Part shown: positions 17,340 to 24,475 of the stretch, piece after piece
Layout of the letters: every line of letters starts with the position of its first letter
How positions within the stretch are numbered: the first letter of the stretch is position 1
Source of the DNA: an uncultured Lachnospiraceae bacterium
Lineage (GTDB): Bacteria; Bacillota; Clostridia; Lachnospirales; Lachnospiraceae
Reading direction: 5' to 3'
NCBI GenBank assembly: GCA_910578845.1
Contig: CAJTSL010000044.1
Span: 6,692-32,570 of the forward strand
Length of the DNA stretch: 25,879 nucleotides
Position numbers and translations under genes: made by a program
The notes under the pieces: generated by a model
Database searches by the model: none
Seen by the model: the letters and a program-made list of their open reading frames with translations, nothing else
Told to the model about the DNA's origin: nothing

Positions 17340-17452
17340 AAATATTTCTCCTCACTATTTTGCCAATAATAACCAATTGCAGCCGAAACACTACTATTGT
17401 ATCATACTCTTTCTCTTATATTTTGGCAATATATTACTCACTTAAATAAGCA
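17340..17452. other. Spacer holding the internal promoter
   Basis: The 113 bp between the methyltransferase stop and the surface-carbohydrate gene start hold a clear promoter (separate entry) and an untranslated leader of about 55 nt. No terminator hairpin is seen before the promoter, so readthrough from the upstream genes is expected too. Confidence 0.6.
17401..17429 (-). promoter_or_regulatory. Internal sigma-A-type promoter before the pseudaminic acid genes
   Basis: On the minus strand TTGCCA (17424-17429) is followed by a 17-bp spacer and TATGAT (17401-17406). Transcription should start near 17394, about 55 nt upstream of the surface-carbohydrate gene. It would let the pseB-F-G-I part be made independently of the upstream glycosyltransferase part. 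Confidence 0.65.
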
Positions 17453-18199
17453 CTACTCTGCTCTTTGCAATAACATAACTTCTGTATGCCCTAACTTTTC
17501 ACTATGCATAATTTTATAACGAGGCTTCTTGCCAGTTCCCATAAAAATCTTAGTATACTCTTTTCTAGAATACAACCACCCCGAAAAAGTATTTTTTCTA
17601 TGTCTTAGCCAATTACTGAAAAACGCCCTTTTCTCATTTATTAAAATCGGCAATGTCAAAATATCAGCAGGTACAAAAACAATATATTTTACCCCCCCCC
17701 GATATATTTTATCAAAAATTTCTTTCCATTGATTTAAAGAAAATTCTGTTGATACTCTAAACATCAGCACAGTATCATCCTGTCTCAGGCTTTCATAGTC
17801 TTTGTCCGCCATCATATCAAAAACATCAAATTCATTACATGATATGAATACCTTTTCTAATAGTTTTAAGCCTTCACTTGTATAATCAGTACATTTAATA
17901 TATAATTCTGGCATAAATCTCTTAATATGCCATTCTACTATCCCTTTTCCACATCCCAATGATACTAACCGATTCTTGATATTATACTGCTTTAACAACC
18001 TGCATATTATTCTTGCAGCATCTTTGAACGCTTGGCTAGAATCGCAATTTTGTTCATAAGCATTAATTTCCCTTTCAATCGAAAACGGCCCTGCTTTCTC
18101 ATTTGTCCGCAATAGATCCCAGTTAGATGCATTTAATTCTTTAAAATACATATTACCGGACTCACTTTCGTCAAAAGAATAGTAATGTTTTATTTTCAT
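17453..18199 (-). CDS. Class I SAM-dependent methyltransferase, carries a G9 tract
   Basis: The protein of about 248 residues has a class I methyltransferase core: NRLVSLGCGKGIVEWHIKRFMPE is the SAM-binding motif I (around residue 80), CTDYTSEGLKLLEK is motif II, and DTVLMFRVSTEF and KYIVFVPADIL are later strands. It probably methylates a sugar hydroxyl or carboxyl; the substrate is unknown. Nine G encode R167-G-G-V170 just before the VKYIVFVP strand. Eight G gives an immediate TAA and ten G a stop about 10 codons on, so OFF forms lose the C-terminal third. It is ON here. The true start is the ATG at 18199, with AAGGAG in front; a longer frame to 18232 overlaps the upstream gene's end and lacks support. 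The gene is a tandem neighbour of another switchable methyltransferase. Confidence 0.8.
   Translation of the reverse strand: MKIKHYYSFDESESGNMYFKELNASNWDLLRTNEKAGPFSIEREINAYEQNCDSSQAFKDAARIICRLLKQYNIKNRLVSLGCGKGIVEWHIKRFMPELYIKCTDYTSEGLKLLEKVFISCNEFDVFDMMADKDYESLRQDDTVLMFRVSTEFSLNQWKEIFDKIYRGGVKYIVFVPADILTLPILINEKRAFFSNWLRHRKNTFSGWLYSRKEYTKIFMGTGKKPRYKIMHSEKLGHTEVMLLQRAE
17692..17700 (-). repeat. Poly-G tract (G9) in methyltransferase
   Basis: Nine G on the coding strand are read CGG GGG GGG GTA (R167-G-G-V170), in frame. One G fewer yields GGG TAA directly after the tract. The core and downstream bases (GTAAAA) match the tract in the radical SAM gene at 1157-1165. Confidence 0.85.
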
Positions 18200-18204
18200 A
18201 TAAT

Positions 18205-18985
18205 TTAACTCCTTATACCATGCCTCCAGCACGAGTCGAATGGTATATCTCCATCTGATGCATAGAAATAGAGGTTGTGTCTATTGCTATATATCGTCTC
18301 GAATACATACACATGATCAAAGTATGGTGTTAAAAACCTTTGTAAATCATGCATATCCTGAAATTCATATTCATGCTGCTCAAGGCTTTTTCCGTCTTCA
18401 CGTTCTATAATTGTATAACCGCTGAGAATTCCTTTTTTCAGGGACAGCGTTTGCTTGATATCACTCATAATGCTATTAATTTCTGCCGGCGTAAAATGCT
18501 CTATCGCGGCATCCCATATAACATTTGTTACCCCCCCCCTGGATTTCCTTCCGGAAAATCCTGTTGATTCCGTCTCGTATGTCAGCAACTTTATATATCA
18601 CGTTTTCTGCCGAGTTCTTTCTCTTAGCCGTCTTTATAATACTTTCGTCAAAATCACAAGCCAATACCTTTTCTGCCGAAGTAGAATAAAAATGCTTTGC
18701 ATTAAAGCCGTCCCCACAGCATAGTTCTACAGCAATCGATCTTTCAAACATTTGTAATGCCTGAACACTATAAACGCCTCTTTCTAACCAATAGGGCAGA
18801 CATTTTTCATTCCAGTACCAATATAAGTCTATTTCATGATCAAAGTTCTCCGGATTATCTACAAACCATTCTGAAATATACAAGCCTTTATATACTAGAG
18901 CATTAACTTTTTTTGTCACAATAGCCAGATTTTCAAACAATGGAACCAAAATTTTCTTTAACGTTCTCTTACATTTCAAATTCAT
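18205..18985 (-). pseudogene. SAM-dependent methyltransferase split at a G9 tract (phase-OFF)
   Basis: Two frames make one methyltransferase. The first (18476-18985, 169 residues from the ATG at 18985) has motif I, VELCCGDGFNAKHF, and ACDFDESIIKTAK, then runs out of frame after the tract and stops 18 residues beyond the glycines. The second frame (to 18205) continues with TNVIWDAAIEHFTPAEINSIMSDIKQTL, the motif expected next in this family. With eight G instead of nine the reading becomes IQGGVTNVIWDAAIEHF and a complete 259-residue protein results, so the gene is intact but for one base. I infer a phase-variable gene in the OFF state; permanent mutation or a base-count error in assembly are alternatives. 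Start choice: GGAAGGCGG lies five bases before the ATG at 18985; the earlier GTG at 19024 has none. Its final codons carry the ribosome site of the next gene. Confidence 0.85.
18531..18539 (-). repeat. Poly-G tract (G9) that breaks the methyltransferase
   Basis: Nine G on the coding strand follow Q149. Eight (or eleven) G would join the two frames. The flanking GTAACA resembles the GTA-beginning flanks of the other G9 tracts. Confidence 0.88.
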
Positions 18986-19032
18986 CTTATCCGCCTTCCT
19001 AACTCTATCGTTTCCTATCCCCACCCGATAGA

Positions 19033-19962
19033 TTATTTGAATAGTTGTTTCAATTTATAGGCTACTCTTTCACCAAAGGATAGTCTCCAATAAGTTGCAG
19101 CTTTATGTTCTAGTTTTTCATTTACCGGCATTCTTTCGAAGATAACCGCTGATTTTTCTCCGCATTCCCTCACATTCTTCATATCTCCATTATGCCGCAT
19201 CGCATCAATTTCGGAATCGCCGGAATTTACCCCGCTTCCATCAAATCCTATATTCCATACCCTGCTCACACGTGGATATACTGTCAAAAGCTCATGAACA
19301 AACAAATGGTAACACCAACGCACTGCCCAAGAATCAACTTTTCCTGCTTGTTGCGCAATCAGCATTTGATCAAGTCCTTTTTCAATAGCATCAAAAGCTT
19401 TTCTTTTCTCTTTATCATGTAAATAGGAATCAAAATCTGATAATGACCAATCTACCTCATTCCATCGATCACACCATGTCCCCCACCCTTGGCATTCCCC
19501 TTTATGTGTCACATAAATATCTTTATTATAATTTCTTAATTCAGGCAACGGGTAGGTGTATGCGCTTACTGAGCCATATTCCTTCATATCCTCATAATAG
19601 TCAAGCCCTTTATTCATATAAGCAAGAAAATCTTCCGATACAATCAAGTCATCCTCGACTACAATTATTTTCTGATATTCGTTGATAACTCTGGTAACGC
19701 CTCCTATTATAGAATTTGCAAGTCCCAGATTTTTAGTCTGCGCTGTAATAATTACCTTGTTAAATTTAGATTTCTTTTGATACTGATAGGCTAGATGTCT
19801 GACCCGTTCTACCTTTTCATGGTCCAATTCGCCTTTTTCTCCATCTAGAAACAGAAACAGATCTGTTTTATCTACAAGCGGGTTCTTTTCAAGCGCCTCC
19901 AGACATCTTTCCAACTTATCATCCCTGCTGTATCCAAACACAGCAACAGGTGCATACTTCAT
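19033..19962 (-). CDS. GNT-I/GT2-like glycosyltransferase
   Basis: This 309-residue glycosyltransferase of the A-fold class starts with APVAVFGYSRDDKLERCLEALEKN, has NLGLANSIIGGVTRV near residue 90 and the metal/nucleotide-binding KIIVVEDDLIVSEDFL (E-D-D near 117). CQGWGTWCDRW and a WAVRWCYHLF stretch follow, as in GNT-I-like bacterial glycosyltransferases of surface polysaccharide loci. It probably adds one sugar to a cytoplasmic lipid-linked or peptide-linked glycan; donor and acceptor are unknown. It ends 9 bp before the GTG of the switchable methyltransferase's longer frame. No membrane segment is seen. Confidence 0.82.
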   Translation of the reverse strand: MKYAPVAVFGYSRDDKLERCLEALEKNPLVDKTDLFLFLDGEKGELDHEKVERVRHLAYQYQKKSKFNKVIITAQTKNLGLANSIIGGVTRVINEYQKIIVVEDDLIVSEDFLAYMNKGLDYYEDMKEYGSVSAYTYPLPELRNYNKDIYVTHKGECQGWGTWCDRWNEVDWSLSDFDSYLHDKEKRKAFDAIEKGLDQMLIAQQAGKVDSWAVRWCYHLFVHELLTVYPRVSRVWNIGFDGSGVNSGDSEIDAMRHNGDMKNVRECGEKSAVIFERMPVNEKLEHKAATYWRLSFGERVAYKLKQLFK

Positions 19963-20143
19963 TATTGTTTCATCCTTCCATTATATATTGCTCGTCTTTA
20001 TTTGCAGCGTCCCAATACTTCTGCATCTCTCCTCCTGAGCATTGCCGAGCCGTCTGGTCTATTATATTCTTTTTCCGTGCAAAATCTATTTCCGCATCCA
20101 CAATTTATATAAACCATATCAATAACCATGCCTTTCTTTCAGC
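19963..20143. other. 181-bp spacer with no convincing gene
   Basis: This is the widest gap in the upstream half. The minus strand holds only a short open run (INCGCGNRFCTEKEYNRPDG) and an 18-codon frame beginning MQKYWDAANKDEQ with an AGGAGGAG site in front, ending just before the glycosyltransferase start. It may be the debris of a lost gene; in related loci an acetyltransferase often follows the two 3-amino-sugar genes. I cannot identify it. Confidence 0.4.
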
Positions 20144-20563
20144 CTATTCTCCTTGATTTATTATCGCTTGATATCTTTCATAGTCCCTGATATACTCACC
20201 GTCATCAAAATGCTCATTCGACAAAACTAACAAGACACTATCATCCGAAAAGTCATACATCTCTTTCCAAACCATCGCGGGTATATATAACCCTACCCTG
20301 GGCCTGTTCAAGCAATATACTATTTCATTGCCTTTCCCATCTTTAATCTTGACTTTGCTTTTTCCGGCAACATTTACTAAAACAAATTCCGAACGTAAAT
20401 TGGCATGGTTCCCACGAATAACCCCTACTTCTGAGCCATATATATAAAACACCCGTTTAACCTCAAAAGGTATGTCTTGGTTCCCTTCAATTACGATTAA
20501 GTTTCCTTTTTCGTCTCCATGTTCCATAAACTCTAACATCTTAATTTTTTCAATATTTTTCAT
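20144..20563 (-). CDS. dTDP-4-oxo-6-deoxyglucose 3,4-ketoisomerase (QdtA/FdtA family)
   Basis: This 139-residue single-domain cupin matches the QdtA/FdtA (WxcM-like) family, which moves the keto group of dTDP-4-oxo-6-deoxyglucose from C4 to C3. Seen are VKRVFYIYGSEVGVIRGNHAN, EFVLVNVAGKSKVKIKDG, RPRVGLYIPAMVWKEMYDFSDDSVLLVLSNEHFD and a final DYIRDYERY. The family's usual RG-x-HAH metal/active-site motif reads RGNHAN here: the first histidine (H53) is kept and the second is Asn55. That variant should be tested for activity and product. It lies directly before the matching aminotransferase's product in order, 21 bp apart, so they form a pathway pair to dTDP-3-amino-3,6-dideoxyhexose. Confidence 0.86.
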   Translation of the reverse strand: MKNIEKIKMLEFMEHGDEKGNLIVIEGNQDIPFEVKRVFYIYGSEVGVIRGNHANLRSEFVLVNVAGKSKVKIKDGKGNEIVYCLNRPRVGLYIPAMVWKEMYDFSDDSVLLVLSNEHFDDGEYIRDYERYQAIINQGE

Positions 20564-20584
20564 TATATAACTATCCCCTACATA

Positions 20585-21673
20585 TCAAAATTTGTTAATT
20601 GTCTCTATTACTTTATCTTGTTCTATACCCATCCCATTATATAAAGGCAATGAAAGCACTTCATTCGCATATTTCTCCGTGACAGGCAGTGTACCAGGTT
20701 TGATGCCAAGATCCTTGTATGCCTCCGACATATGAGGTGGTATGGGGTAGTGGATACTGCTTCCTATCCCATTTTGTGATAAATAATCTATTAGTTTATC
20801 CCGCTCTTGGCAGCGGACAACAAATTGATGCCAGACAGTAGTTACATCATCGTCTATTTGGGGCAACAATATTTTTTCATTACAAATACAGGAAAGGTAT
20901 CTTTTACATATCTGTTCTCTTTCCTGATTAATCTCTTGTATATGCCTCAATTTAACTCTTAATAATCCTGCCTGCAATTCATCTAATCTTGAATTAGCGC
21001 CAATGACACAATTATAGTATTTTCGTTCACTACCGTAATTTCTATAGATGCGGAATAATCTATCCAGTTCTTTATCATTCGTCACAATAGCTCCGCCATC
21101 ACCAAATGCGCCCAAATTTTTCGAAGGGTAAAAAGAAAAACAGCCTACATCTCCAAATGAACCAACTTGTTCTCCCTTAAACATCGCTCCATGTGCTTGC
21201 GCACAGTCTTCTACTATCCGAAGCTGATATTTTTGGGCAAGTTCCTTTATCTTTCCCATTTGTGACGCCTGGCCATATAAATGAACGACCAGAATCGCTT
21301 TGGTTCTATCCGATATTTTTTCTTCTATTTTATCTACATCAATATTGTAGTAGCAATTCGGTTCCACAAATATGGGAGTAGCTCCATTAATCGTTATCCC
21401 CATAACGCTAGCTATGTATGTATTGCCTTGCACAATAACTTCGTCCCCTTTTCCGATTCCCAGGATTCGGAACGCCAGCCATAACGCATCTAAGCCGCTT
21501 GCCAGTCCAACGCAATATTTTGTTCCTGTATAATCCGCAAATTCTTTTTCAAATTCTTCCACTTCTTTTCCAAGAATATATTGCCCGGAACGTAATACTT
21601 CAATAGCTTTATTTTCAAATTCTTCCTGATATTGATAGAAGCCTCTATCCAATCTATTTGGAAATACCTTCAT
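20585..21673 (-). CDS. dTDP-3-keto-6-deoxyhexose aminotransferase (QdtB/FdtB-like)
   Basis: This DegT/DnrJ/EryC1 PLP aminotransferase of 362 residues has YCVGLASGLDALWLAF, VHLYGQASQMG, the VEDCAQAHGA aspartate (D156) and the PLP lysine K185 in FSFYPSKNLGAFGDGGA. This form of the lysine loop, with the adjacent ketoisomerase, fits QdtB/FdtB, which install the 3-amino group of dTDP-Qui3N or dTDP-Fuc3N. The donor is usually glutamate. The acetyltransferase that normally finishes the pathway and the RmlA/RmlB enzymes that make the precursor are not in the window. Its start overlaps the upstream glycosyltransferase by 20 bp; GAGGTAAAAA lies before the ATG. Confidence 0.88.
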   Translation of the reverse strand: MKVFPNRLDRGFYQYQEEFENKAIEVLRSGQYILGKEVEEFEKEFADYTGTKYCVGLASGLDALWLAFRILGIGKGDEVIVQGNTYIASVMGITINGATPIFVEPNCYYNIDVDKIEEKISDRTKAILVVHLYGQASQMGKIKELAQKYQLRIVEDCAQAHGAMFKGEQVGSFGDVGCFSFYPSKNLGAFGDGGAIVTNDKELDRLFRIYRNYGSERKYYNCVIGANSRLDELQAGLLRVKLRHIQEINQEREQICKRYLSCICNEKILLPQIDDDVTTVWHQFVVRCQERDKLIDYLSQNGIGSSIHYPIPPHMSEAYKDLGIKPGTLPVTEKYANEVLSLPLYNGMGIEQDKVIETINKF

Positions 21674-22727
21674 TATTTTTACCTCTTGCGAATTTTTTTA
21701 TATTATCAATAACTACAAAATCTCTCCAGCCTCCACATATTATTTCCAGAGAAAATAACACGTAATTAATCTGATCTATTACTATGTCTTTTAACCTTTT
21801 CTTTTTTCTCTTATGAGGAATCACAGGACTCCACGCACATTCGTTAGATAAGAGATTTCTGACCTTTTCCAATTCATATATATACGACCCATATAGAATA
21901 TACAAAAGATGCAAATCTGTCTTTTTATGTCGTCTAACAGATGACATATCAATCTTATTTCTGCCGCATTCCCTAAAAGCATGGTAATGATAAAAAACAA
22001 TCGGAAAAACTTCTCCTGATTTTTGGTCCCTGATCAACAGCTCTTTCCCATTTTCTGCTAGCACATATTTCCCAATGTTCCAGGGCGCGACTCCTCCGCC
22101 TCGATTCTCCAGCACATGAACGCCCTCATAGTCTCTCTCCCAATTATCTAAGTACTTTTGATCCCCAAATGACTTCCCATCATTTTTCTCACTACATTGT
22201 TGAATGCAACTAAGCATCCACTCTCGAAGAACCTTTTTCCCTTTTTCATCGTTCATAAACGTATTGAATTGCACACAATATTTTCCCAGTTTTTGTGACA
22301 TCTTCCGGTATTTTTTCGTATCAGGGAAATTATGCCCAACAATCTGTACTGATCCTCCGCTAACGAGCAATTCATCAACTAGCTTTTCAGGGTTCGCATA
22401 AAACATCAAATCTGCATCAATATAAGTGCAATGGTCAACCTGCATATTTTCCATAACATAAAACGTTATATATGATGCGCATGTCCAGCAATACTCTGTG
22501 TGGCTACGCTCCTTTTTTATTCTCCGTAATTCATTATTTTCTATATCATCTATCAGTAAAACCGTACAATACTTTAGTTGTAATTTGTTTAAACATTTAA
22601 AAGCAATCTCATCAAATGCAACCATATATATATGGAAGTTCGTACAATGCTCTTTTAATGAATAATAAGCCACTAATCCTCTATCAAGATATCCGCTATC
22701 AAATAGCGTACAAAAATTATACATCAT
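21654..22727 (-). CDS. GT8-like glycosyltransferase
   Basis: The 357-residue protein resembles GT-A enzymes of the GT8-like group: YNFCTLFDSGYLDRGLVAYYSL at the start, and a clear DxD in HCTYIDADLMFYANPEKL near residue 122. Later come a VGHNFP segment, FGDQKYLDNW and GGGVAPWNIGKY, which are acceptor- and donor-site features in this group. It is probably a retaining sugar transferase of the surface glycan. It begins with the ATGA overlap of the upstream gene's stop, so translation is coupled, and ends inside the aminotransferase start. The C-terminus is lysine/arginine rich and might touch the membrane. Confidence 0.78.
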   Translation of the reverse strand: MMYNFCTLFDSGYLDRGLVAYYSLKEHCTNFHIYMVAFDEIAFKCLNKLQLKYCTVLLIDDIENNELRRIKKERSHTEYCWTCASYITFYVMENMQVDHCTYIDADLMFYANPEKLVDELLVSGGSVQIVGHNFPDTKKYRKMSQKLGKYCVQFNTFMNDEKGKKVLREWMLSCIQQCSEKNDGKSFGDQKYLDNWERDYEGVHVLENRGGGVAPWNIGKYVLAENGKELLIRDQKSGEVFPIVFYHYHAFRECGRNKIDMSSVRRHKKTDLHLLYILYGSYIYELEKVRNLLSNECAWSPVIPHKRKKKRLKDIVIDQINYVLFSLEIICGGWRDFVVIDNIKKFARGKNNEGISK

Positions 22728-23464
22728 TTCTTTTTCTCCATAATCCTTTTAAAAAATCGTATCAACTCTTTGGGCATTTTCAATAAATAATAAATAAATG
22801 CAAAATTTTCTTTTAAACTAATATCACTTTCGTTTCTCATGAGATCAAAATTTTTGACTTGTGCGCTAATTCCATCTATTCCTTCAACTATACAGACATT
22901 TCTATCAATATATTTCAGACTACGTTTATCCTTTAATGCACGTATAATGAAATCATAGTCTGCTCTAATCTGAAAACATTCATTAAACTGATATAAATGC
23001 ATGATATCGGTTTTAACAAATAGGGACTGATGGCTCATCATTCTTCCGATAAATAACCAATATATCATTTTCCACTTCCCTTGATACGTTTCCAGTTTAT
23101 CACCCAATCGTGTTTTTATCAATGCATTGCCGTATACCAGGTCGTATTGGAAGTTAGGCACCATATCTTCTAAGACTTTATCGTCATAGAATACATCTCC
23201 GGAATTCATGTATATAATGTATTTACCGGTACAAATGCCTAATGCTTTATTCATTGCATTATAAATCCCGTTATCTTTTTCGGAAAAGAATCTGATCCTT
23301 TTGTCATTCACATATTTATTAATAATATTTATTGTGCCGTCGTTTGACATTCCATCAATGATCAGATACTCTATATCCTGATATGTCTGCGCTAATACGG
23401 ACTGTATCGTTGCTTCTATCGTTTCTTCAACGTTCAGGCATACAGTTACCACGGTAATTTTCAT
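22724..23464 (-). CDS. Family 2 glycosyltransferase
   Basis: The 246 residues are of the GT2 family: ITVVTVCLNVEETIEATIQSVLAQTYQDIEYLIIDGMSNDGT at the N-terminus, DNGIYNAMNKALGICTGKYIIYMNSGDVF with the N-S-G-D metal-site variant, then MSHQSLFVKTDIMH and a RADYDFIIRAL acceptor/catalytic segment. It is close to WcaA-type polysaccharide transferases. It ends with a basic tail and overlaps the following gene by four bases. It probably adds one residue of the repeat unit. Confidence 0.88.
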   Translation of the reverse strand: MKITVVTVCLNVEETIEATIQSVLAQTYQDIEYLIIDGMSNDGTINIINKYVNDKRIRFFSEKDNGIYNAMNKALGICTGKYIIYMNSGDVFYDDKVLEDMVPNFQYDLVYGNALIKTRLGDKLETYQGKWKMIYWLFIGRMMSHQSLFVKTDIMHLYQFNECFQIRADYDFIIRALKDKRSLKYIDRNVCIVEGIDGISAQVKNFDLMRNESDISLKENFAFIYYLLKMPKELIRFFKRIMEKKK

Positions 23465-23479
23465 GTCATGAATCCCTTT

Positions 23480-24475
23480 CTATCTTCCAGTCAATAAATG
23501 GATGACGGTAAATATTGCTATAAACAGCGATGGGCTATATGCTATCATAATCGCACAGACCTTCATATATATTGGTATTTTACATTTCCATACTACTGTT
23601 CCCATATGCCTTTTTAAATCGTCTTTCAATTTTTTGATAACTTCAGAATCAAAAACCCTATTACGGCACATAGCTGTTATGACTGCCATTTCATATTCAA
23701 TATGATATCCCAAAATCTCTGTCTGGTATTCTGGAAAAGAGGCAATCAGTCCCTCCCGCACCATAAAATAGTTATCCAATGCTAATCTATGCCTCATTGT
23801 ATAACCAGAACGCGAAATATTCCCGCCATGTAATCTTCTATTATAAAGAACATCTTTTATCATACGGACTTTAGAAGCATTCTTCAAAACTTGTAACAAC
23901 ATCGTGTAATCTTCACCTATTGTTACATGCTCTCTAAAATCTACATTTTTAAATAACATTTTTTTATACAGTTTTGCCCAAGGCCCTGTACTAATAGATC
24001 TTGTCCCATGTATTTCATGCACACTTTGAGCAAAGGAATTACATTCAATAGCCTTTTCCTGGAATGGTTCATATTTCATAATCTTGCCATTATTATAGAT
24101 ATCCGCAAAATTACAAAGAACCACGTCAGCGCTTGAATTTTTCATTTCCTTACTCAAAACATCCAGTATATTCTTTTCTATCCAATCATCTGCATCTACA
24201 AACATGACCAGACTTCCCTTAGCATTTTCAACGCCACATCTTCTGGAAGCTGCCGGTCCCTGATTATTATTGTGCATTACTTTGACATTTTTATAGCTTT
24301 CCGCGTAATGATCGCATATTTCTCCGCTTTTATCGATAGAACCATCATCAACTAAGATAATTTCCAGATTACGATAAGACTGATCCAAAACACTTTTGAC
24401 ACACTGATCCAAATATTTTTCCACATTATAGACCGGGATGATAACACTGATTAATTCCGTATTTTCATTCATCAT
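23480..24475 (-). CDS. Family 2 glycosyltransferase with C-terminal hydrophobic segment
   Basis: A GT2 domain fills the N-terminal two thirds: ISVIIPVYNVEKYLDQCVKSVLDQSYRNLEIILVDDGSIDKS, NQGPAASRRCGVENAKGSLVMFVDADDWI (DxD near residue 95) and TGPWAKLYKK. The last 30 residues (CAIMIAYSPSLFIAIFTVIHLL) are hydrophobic and probably contact the membrane. It is typical of EpsH/EpsJ-type surface polysaccharide transferases. The longest frame begins with TTG; I prefer the ATG at 24475, with AAAAGGA upstream. It overlaps the upstream gene by 11 bp, suggesting coupled translation. Confidence 0.87.
   Translation of the reverse strand: MMNENTELISVIIPVYNVEKYLDQCVKSVLDQSYRNLEIILVDDGSIDKSGEICDHYAESYKNVKVMHNNNQGPAASRRCGVENAKGSLVMFVDADDWIEKNILDVLSKEMKNSSADVVLCNFADIYNNGKIMKYEPFQEKAIECNSFAQSVHEIHGTRSISTGPWAKLYKKMLFKNVDFREHVTIGEDYTMLLQVLKNASKVRMIKDVLYNRRLHGGNISRSGYTMRHRLALDNYFMVREGLIASFPEYQTEILGYHIEYEMAVITAMCRNRVFDSEVIKKLKDDLKRHMGTVVWKCKIPIYMKVCAIMIAYSPSLFIAIFTVIHLLTGR

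Noticed and set aside
18540..18588. Separate small gene beginning with MLTYETESTG ahead of the second methyltransferase fragment
   Set aside because: It is the out-of-frame shadow of the first fragment upstream of the G tract; the true protein joins the two frames at the tract.
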